Origin: Thalassobacillus sp043497085
Lineage (GTDB): Bacteria > Bacillota > Bacilli > Bacillales > Halobacillaceae
Reading direction: 5' to 3' (one strand)
Length of the DNA: 64,000 nt
Assembly (NCBI GenBank): GCA_043497085.1
Contig: JBIEKI010000009.1
Shown here: positions 59,447-64,000 of the stretch, piece after piece
Numbering within the stretch: the first letter of the stretch is position 1
Layout: each line of letters starts with the position of its first letter
Notes under the pieces: generated by a model
Seen by the model: only the letters and a program-made list of their open reading frames with translations
The model's database searches: none
Told to the model about the DNA's origin: nothing
Position numbers and translations under genes: made by a program

Positions 59447-59941
59447 ATGTCAACTCAAGTCAAAATCACTCACACTTTCAATTTTTCACGTGAACTGGTG
59501 TTTAAGGCATTCACCGAAACAGAACATTTACAGAATTGGTGGGGGCCGAAAGGGTGGACGTTTCATGTTTCTCAATCAGAATTTAGAGCGGGAGGAGTCT
59601 TTCATTACAGTCAGAAACCTGTTGAAGGTAATGAGATGTGGGTTAAGTTTGTATACAGTGAAATTATAGTTCCAGAGAAAATCGTTTATACTAGTGTCTT
59701 TTCTGATAAGGAAGGCAACATGGTACGTGCACCTTTTAATGCAAGCTGGCCGTTGGAAACGCTAAATATCCTGACGTTCTTCGAGGACGAAGGAAAAACA
59801 ACTGTTACAGCTAGTGTGAATCCTGTATCAGAAACCAAAGAGGAACTTAAAACCTTTGGTGAATCTCAGAAAATGGTTCGTGAAGGATTCTCAGGCACCT
59901 TTACTCAATTAGAAGATTATTTATCAATGGAATCAAAATAA
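59447..59941 (+). CDS. SRPBCC (AHSA1/START) domain protein
   Basis: About 164 residues. KITHTFNFSRELVFKAFTETEHLQNWWGPKGW is the AHSA1 hallmark (helix, then W-W-G-P), with HYSQKP, VYSEIIVPEKIVYTSVFSD and GFSGTFTQLEDYL typical of the helix-grip ligand pocket. Such genes are often found with PhnB-like and ECF sigma genes. Function unknown; ligand binding likely. GGGGGAGA before the ATG at 59447; the frame opens at 59402. The terminator at 59994-60052 closes the unit. Confidence 0.85.
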   Translation: MSTQVKITHTFNFSRELVFKAFTETEHLQNWWGPKGWTFHVSQSEFRAGGVFHYSQKPVEGNEMWVKFVYSEIIVPEKIVYTSVFSDKEGNMVRAPFNASWPLETLNILTFFEDEGKTTVTASVNPVSETKEELKTFGESQKMVREGFSGTFTQLEDYLSMESK

Positions 59942-59993
59942 GTAGAATGATAGTAAACAAATGGCGGGTCAGCTTTCACAAACGAAAGCAATT

Positions 59994-60052
59994 AAAGACC
60001 TTCAATATACAACAACTTATGCATCGCTTGTATATTGAAGGTCTTTTTTATC
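59994..60052 (+). terminator. Terminator of the DUF899/PhnB/AHSA1 unit
   Basis: Long perfect stem AAAGACCTTCAATATACAA / TTGTATATTGAAGGTCTTT with a 15-base loop and T6. Confidence 0.9.
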
Positions 60053-60209
60053 TGTAATTTCATACATGGAGTATGATTAAGAATACATGCTGAAAATTTA
60101 CGGAGAAAAACTTTACTTACTTTGTAATAGAGGAGAAAATCCCTTTTTGGAGAAATAGATATAAGTAATGTATGGAGATTCCAAAAATTATATAAACAAG
60201 GGGGATTTC

Positions 60210-60584
60210 ATGAGTAAGTCGTTTATCGAACAAGTCCATTATATTCGTATACCTGTGAGAGATTTAGATGAGTCAGTTCAATGGTATAAAGATGTAATAG
60301 GTCTCCAATTGTTAACCATCACGGAAGATCCGTTTGCAATTATCAAAGTGGGCGATGGTCCGTTATTACTTGTTTTAGTCCCTACTAAAGATGCTACATA
60401 TGGCCATTTTACAGTTAATGATGAACCCGCTTTTAGTATCGGCTTCACAAGTCCTGAATTAGCTGAGTTTCACCAACATCTGATTGTTAACGGTGTAAAG
60501 GTTGATGATATAAAAGAAGATAAGGGACATGCATTTTTTCACTTTTACGATCCGAGCGGTAATAAGCTTCAAGTTCACTGGTAG
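60210..60584 (+). CDS. VOC family protein
   Basis: About 124 residues, one VOC domain: FIEQVHYIRIPVRDLDESVQWYKDVIGLQ at the start, HFTVNDEPAFSIGFTSPELA in the middle and FHFYDPSGNKLQVHW at the end, with His near the N-terminus and D-P-S-G-N. Substrate unknown; lactoylglutathione lyase and resistance proteins share the fold. AAGGGGG before the ATG at 60210. Terminated at 60649-60686. Confidence 0.85.
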   Translation: MSKSFIEQVHYIRIPVRDLDESVQWYKDVIGLQLLTITEDPFAIIKVGDGPLLLVLVPTKDATYGHFTVNDEPAFSIGFTSPELAEFHQHLIVNGVKVDDIKEDKGHAFFHFYDPSGNKLQVHW

Positions 60585-60648
60585 GAGGTAATATGCAATC
60601 TATTTCTATTTAACAGTATCTAACATTCGTTTATACTAACACTACGCA

Positions 60649-60686
60649 AAAAAGCTCAGAGCCATGATTATGGGCTCTGAGCTTTT
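60649..60686. terminator. Bidirectional terminator
   Basis: AAAAGCTCAGAGCC / GGGCTCTGAGCTTTT stem between the VOC gene and the convergent membrane gene. Confidence 0.85.
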
Positions 60687-60735
60687 GGAGTGAATGCAAT
60701 ATTTTGGCTTTTCTGCCTAATAAACCTTACACATG

Positions 60736-61992
60736 TTAACTTTCTTCCTGTGCTTCCTTTTTCTCCTGAGCTGCTTCTTTCTTTTCTTCGGCTGCCTCTT
60801 TTTTCTCTTCCTCTGCTTCTTGTTTTTCTTCTTCTGATTCTTGTATCTGTTCATAACGTTGTCGCTGGCGATACCCATAAGTGGAAGAGAGGACTACATC
60901 TTCATTTTCAAGCGCAGACCCGAGCGCACCGATGATAGTGGAGACGCTTGTCGCTGTCCATGCAATGTAGAAGTAATTGATGTAGCCTACACTGCCAGTT
61001 AACTGGGACTGCAACAAACCCATCGGTATAAGTGCTATCACTGCGATCGAAAATAGCAGGAATAAAAAGAAATAATACATAGAGACCGTGACTAAAAGGG
61101 TGAGAACCGTGGCGGTGTTGTACAATTTTCGTAAATAACTGGCATGGTTATCATTCGGCTTTTCCCATAGCTTGTGGGCGAGGATGATCCACCCTACCAT
61201 CGCCAAAATGGATGCAATCGACAGCATAAACATCCGCCATATCCCGTAATTATTACTAAGCTGCCATAACGTAGGGAAAACAAGTGCGTATGATCCTGTG
61301 GTAAATGCGATAATGATGACTTTCATAAAAGATGGAAACATGGCCCACGGGCGATTAGCCCGGACCATACCTGACAAAACCCGCAGGGCCCCGCTGAAGC
61401 GGGATTTTACTGTGAACCGGACATCAATGTTCGATTCGCTTTCATATGGTGTTTCTCTTTGAAGCGGGGAAAAGCGCTCAAACCCTCGTTTCCCGACAAG
61501 TCTTGTCGAACTTTTATTTTTCAACTCTTTATGCTGATCGCCATTTTTAGCCTGAATCCTTTGTTCAGCCCGTTCCCTGTCTTCATCTGAGCTTCCGTAA
61601 TACATCTCATTAGCTAATTGTAAAATTGATTCCCGGATCCGTTTGAACATTGGTGTCGATCCAAGGCCTGGCAGACTGATCAACGCCACATGCTCTTGAA
61701 CGTAGGCTTCTGCTACAATCGGCTTTTTGTCATTAAAAAATGGCAAATCAGTAAGCGTAATTGCAAAATCCCATGCATTATCTTTTCTCTTATCCAAAGT
61801 CGCACTTAATACCTCATTGGAATCCTCCGTCACACCTGTAAGTGCGTCAACGGTGTAGGCGACATCCCATTCGTAGTTATCGTCGACGTAATAACTGAGC
61901 AAATCCGGTAGTTGCTGCTGCAGCTTCTCTCTTAGTTCATCTGGATAACCTGGGGCTGTGATTAGTCCTAATGTTTTGGTAGATTTGCCCAT
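60736..61992 (-). CDS. Membrane protein with coiled-coil tail, 418 aa
   Basis: Soluble N-terminal half (residues 1-200; GKSTKTLGLITAPGYPDELREKLQQQ, ITLTDLPFFNDKKPIVAEAYVQEHVALISLPGLG) followed by four to five membrane helices and a charged tail of Glu-Glu-Lys/Ala-Glu-Glu-Lys repeats from about residue 380 to the end, a coiled-coil or single helix. A large family of similar Bacillaceae proteins exists, but I do not recognise an activity; the name folate dehydrogenase that some such proteins carry is not supported by a motif I can see. Start at ATG 61992 with GAGGTGA. Confidence 0.6.
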   Translation of the reverse strand: MGKSTKTLGLITAPGYPDELREKLQQQLPDLLSYYVDDNYEWDVAYTVDALTGVTEDSNEVLSATLDKRKDNAWDFAITLTDLPFFNDKKPIVAEAYVQEHVALISLPGLGSTPMFKRIRESILQLANEMYYGSSDEDRERAEQRIQAKNGDQHKELKNKSSTRLVGKRGFERFSPLQRETPYESESNIDVRFTVKSRFSGALRVLSGMVRANRPWAMFPSFMKVIIIAFTTGSYALVFPTLWQLSNNYGIWRMFMLSIASILAMVGWIILAHKLWEKPNDNHASYLRKLYNTATVLTLLVTVSMYYFFLFLLFSIAVIALIPMGLLQSQLTGSVGYINYFYIAWTATSVSTIIGALGSALENEDVVLSSTYGYRQRQRYEQIQESEEEKQEAEEEKKEAAEEKKEAAQEKKEAQEES

Positions 61993-62195
61993 CAATTTCA
62001 CCTCTGTTTCCACTTAAATTATTTACCTATACTTAATAACCGAAAATAAATTATTTAAACGGTTAATGTAGCAACTCCTGTAAAAAGTTTACTGAATACT
62101 ATCGTTTAATCAGTGTGGAAGAGAAAAGCGACAAAGGATGGAAGGATTATGCAAATCATTCACGAACATGTAATAAAGATGAAAGGAGATGGGTT

Positions 62196-62954
62196 ATGAA
62201 ATTAATTGATTTGAGTGTACCCCTAAGTCCTAAAGTAAAAGAGCCGCTTCCACCGGCGATTGCATACCACACCCATGAGGATGGTGCAGAACAGGGAGCT
62301 AAGATACTTGGTATGGAAAAAGAAGCCTTTCGTGACGGCAAAGCGTGGGCAACTGAAACTGTGACCGCAAATACGCATGCCGGCACACACGTGGATGCCC
62401 CGTGGCATTACGGTGAACAATCGGAAGGGAGACCGGCGCGAACCATTGAGGAAATGCCACTTGATTGGTTCTATCATGATGCCGTTTTGTTTGACTTCAG
62501 CAATCATCCGCCTGGATATGAAATTTCCTCAGATGACCTGAAACAACAACTGAAGGAAATCGATTATTCCTTAAAACCTTACGACATCGTGCTGGTCCGA
62601 AGTGATGCCGATAAGAAACTTTATGATGAGCAATACGCTTTCCTGCATGCAGGTGTATCAGCGGAGGCAACTCGCTGGCTGCTTGATCAGGGCATCAAAG
62701 TCGTAGGAACCGACGGCTGGGGCTGGGATATCCCTCTAAATATTCAGGCTAAGCAGCACATGGCTTCACCGGACAAAGGTGTCATGTGGGATGCTCACTA
62801 CGTAGGGATTGAAAAAGAATACTGCCAAATCGAAAAGCTGGCAAACCTCGACCAAATTCCGGTCCGACATGGGTTCAAGGTATCCTGTTTCCCGGTAAAA
62901 ATTGAAAAAGCAAGCGGAGCCTGGACGAGACCGGTCGCTTATATTGATGAATAA
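62196..62954 (+). CDS. Cyclase family protein (kynurenine formamidase-like hydrolase)
   Basis: 252 residues. IDLSVPLSP and the metal motif NTHAGTHVDAPWHY (H-x-G-T-H-x-D-x-P-x-H) are those of the cyclase/KynB family, with RPARTIEEMPLDWFYHDAV and VGTDGWGWDIPLN later. The family hydrolyses amides or esters such as N-formylkynurenine with zinc or manganese; the true substrate is not known here, and no kynurenine pathway gene is next to it. AAAGGAGATGG before the ATG at 62196; the frame opens at 62115. Confidence 0.88.
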   Translation: MKLIDLSVPLSPKVKEPLPPAIAYHTHEDGAEQGAKILGMEKEAFRDGKAWATETVTANTHAGTHVDAPWHYGEQSEGRPARTIEEMPLDWFYHDAVLFDFSNHPPGYEISSDDLKQQLKEIDYSLKPYDIVLVRSDADKKLYDEQYAFLHAGVSAEATRWLLDQGIKVVGTDGWGWDIPLNIQAKQHMASPDKGVMWDAHYVGIEKEYCQIEKLANLDQIPVRHGFKVSCFPVKIEKASGAWTRPVAYIDE

Positions 62955-62961
62955 CTAAAAT

Positions 62962-62995
62962 AGGGGCAGCCCCAGAACGAGGCAGCTGCCCTTTT
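62962..62995 (+). terminator. Terminator of the cyclase gene
   Basis: AGGGGCAGC / GCTGCCCTT stem (with CCC loop side) followed by TTTT. Confidence 0.7.
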
Positions 62996-63038
62996 ATCAT
63001 AGTAAGTGGAGATAGTTAAAAAAGCGAGGGATGGAAGG

Positions 63039-63353
63039 ATGCCATTAGAACAGGAAGTAATGGGAATGTTAATCGGTGGTTATGCAACGGTGATGGGGGG
63101 AGCTATGTTATTCACTTTTTTCCTTTGGATAAAGAAAAAGAATCAGGGATTGGGGTACGGGTTAATGTTAGTACATATGCTGCTTTTTTCGGTGGCCCTG
63201 TATTTTGTTATAAAAGCAATTTCATTCGACTATAATCACCCTATGGCTTCTGAGGAAATATCTCTTCAAATAGGGATAGCCGGAGTCGTTTGGGCTGTAA
63301 GTATGCTTTTTTTAGTTTCCGGAATCTATCATCTTTCCAAAACAAAAAAGTGA
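63039..63353 (+). CDS. Small membrane protein, 104 aa
   Basis: Three membrane helices (GGYATVMGGAMLFTFFLWIKK, GLMLVHMLLFSVALYFVIKA and IGIAGVVWAVSMLFLVSGIYH), short basic tail. Unknown family. The frame opens at 63006; GAGGG and GGAAGG precede the ATG at 63039. No clear partner. Confidence 0.55.
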   Translation: MPLEQEVMGMLIGGYATVMGGAMLFTFFLWIKKKNQGLGYGLMLVHMLLFSVALYFVIKAISFDYNHPMASEEISLQIGIAGVVWAVSMLFLVSGIYHLSKTKK

Positions 63354-63471
63354 AATTATGGTAGAGTGGACAGAAAGGATGTGGGCTATTTCACTAGGAT
63401 ACAAAGCTTATACCCTAGTTTTACATACCACACATCGATCTAGCATACATAGTCAAAGGAATGAACATAAT

Positions 63472-64000
63472 GACACTACTATCTTTTCTCGCCATTTTAT
63501 TGGTTGGAGTGGGAGCGGGGTTTATTAATGTGATTGCTGGCGGCGGCTCGCTCCTTACCATGCCGATGTTAATATTTTTCGGGTTGCCATCAGCCGTAGC
63601 AAACGGAACCAATCGGATCGCGTTGATGGCTCAAAATATAGTCGCTATTGCATCTTTCCGAAAACATGGATACTTCGATTGGAAGTTCAGCACCATGCTG
63701 GCGATTCCTGCCTTGATCGGATCGATTGTGGGAGCGAACTTCGCCATTTCTCTTTCCGATGAGGTCTTTAATCGGATTCTTTCCATGGTCATGCTGCTCG
63801 TACTTTCGATTATTATTTGGAAACCGCATAAGAAGTTGTCAAACGGTCCAACCGCAGACACACTTTCAAGGAAAATTGGACTGATCGTCATTTTCTTTTT
63901 TGTAGGAGTGTATGGAGGTTTTATACAAGCAGGTGTCGGTTTCATTATCATTGCTTCCCTGACGGTGGTATCAGGTTTGTCTCTTGTGAAAATCAATAGC
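63472..64000 (+). CDS. TauE/SafE family anion exporter, N-terminal part
   Basis: The window ends inside the gene after 176 codons. MTLLSFLAILLVGVGAGFINV-IAGGGSLLTMPMLIFFGLP is the first TauE/SafE half-repeat (G-x-I-x-x-x-x-G-G-G-S), followed by ANGTNRIALMAQN and the second helix set WKFSTMLAIPALIGSIVGAN. The second repeat starts VGVYGGFIQAGVGFIII. Members export sulfite, sulfoacetate or similar anions. AAAGGA precedes ATG 63472. The family call is secure, the substrate is not. Confidence 0.85.

Noticed and set aside
1..64000. CRISPR array, prophage or restriction system
   Set aside because: No regularly spaced repeats, integrase, terminase, methylase or Cas genes were found; repeats present are dispersed hairpins.

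Overview
The window looks like a chromosomal segment of a spore-forming, low-to-medium G+C Bacillaceae bacterium, most likely a marine or salt-loving relative of Halobacillus, Thalassobacillus or Virgibacillus. The reasons are strong AAGGAGG-type ribosome binding sites, frequent TTG and GTG starts, sporulation and germination genes (Spo0M, a CwlJ-type cortex hydrolase), a TcyABC-like cystine transporter, YkuK, BrnQ and an M24 protein resembling the DMSP lyase DddP. The genus is an inference. No rRNA, tRNA, CRISPR array, prophage or intact insertion sequence was seen.

Layout. 0-6.7 kb: the tail of a flavin reductase, spo0M, a tcyABC-type operon with a good sigma-A promoter, two decayed gene relics, small membrane proteins, a MaoC-like hot-dog protein and a VOC protein. 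6.7-17.8 kb: mixed metabolic and membrane genes (Arr rifampin ADP-ribosyltransferase, RDD protein, acetyltransferase, FAD oxidoreductase, nucleoside hydrolase, a 1127-residue polytopic membrane protein, arylamine N-acetyltransferase). 17.8-20.1 kb: a GntR/FCD regulator convergent with brnQ; both upstream regions carry the same 16-base sequence. 20.3-22.9 kb: an HxlR regulator divergent from DoxX, a WrbA-type quinone reductase and a CatE-like dioxygenase, with TACT-N3-AGTA palindromes on both promoters. 23-24.7 kb: an exported amidase.

25-32.2 kb holds a Fur-regulated NRPS-independent (citrate-hydroxamate) siderophore operon: PLP decarboxylase, IucA/IucC synthetase, acyltransferase, amine N-monooxygenase and a second IucA/IucC synthetase, followed by a DUF2512-like membrane gene. 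It has the order of rhizobactin rhbBCDEF without the aminotransferase rhbA. 32.9-36.9 kb: SDR, small acetyltransferase, guanine-deaminase-like enzyme, CwlJ, DMT exporter. 37.2-42.0 kb: an OmpR/HK two-component system leading into an MMPL exporter operon, with matching 11-bp-period repeats before both transcription units. 42-47.9 kb: YkuK, a ferritin-cupin fusion, a DUF2200 protein, a DddP-like M24 protein behind a GntR/UTRA regulator, and a lipoprotein MTA/SAH nucleosidase.

47.9-63 kb is more accessory: AT-rich orphan genes, an ACR3/SBF-type transporter, CadC plus a CadA-like Zn/Cd/Pb ATPase with a tail of six Cys-Cys pairs, a 30-residue Hol-Tox-like peptide gene, a SigJ-type ECF sigma factor with SnoaL domain followed by two DUF899 proteins (the second clearly G+C-rich and probably acquired), PhnB-like, AHSA1 and VOC proteins, a coiled-coil-tailed membrane protein, a cyclase-family hydrolase and the start of a TauE/SafE exporter.

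Two dispersed repeat families run through the window. One is an approximately 60-bp hairpin (GTGCCTG-CCCC ... TTAATGCATTA ... GGGG-CAGGCAC) in eight copies, mostly directly after genes. The other is an approximately 85-bp element ending in an ACTTGGC/GCCAAGT hairpin, with three long copies and one short copy.
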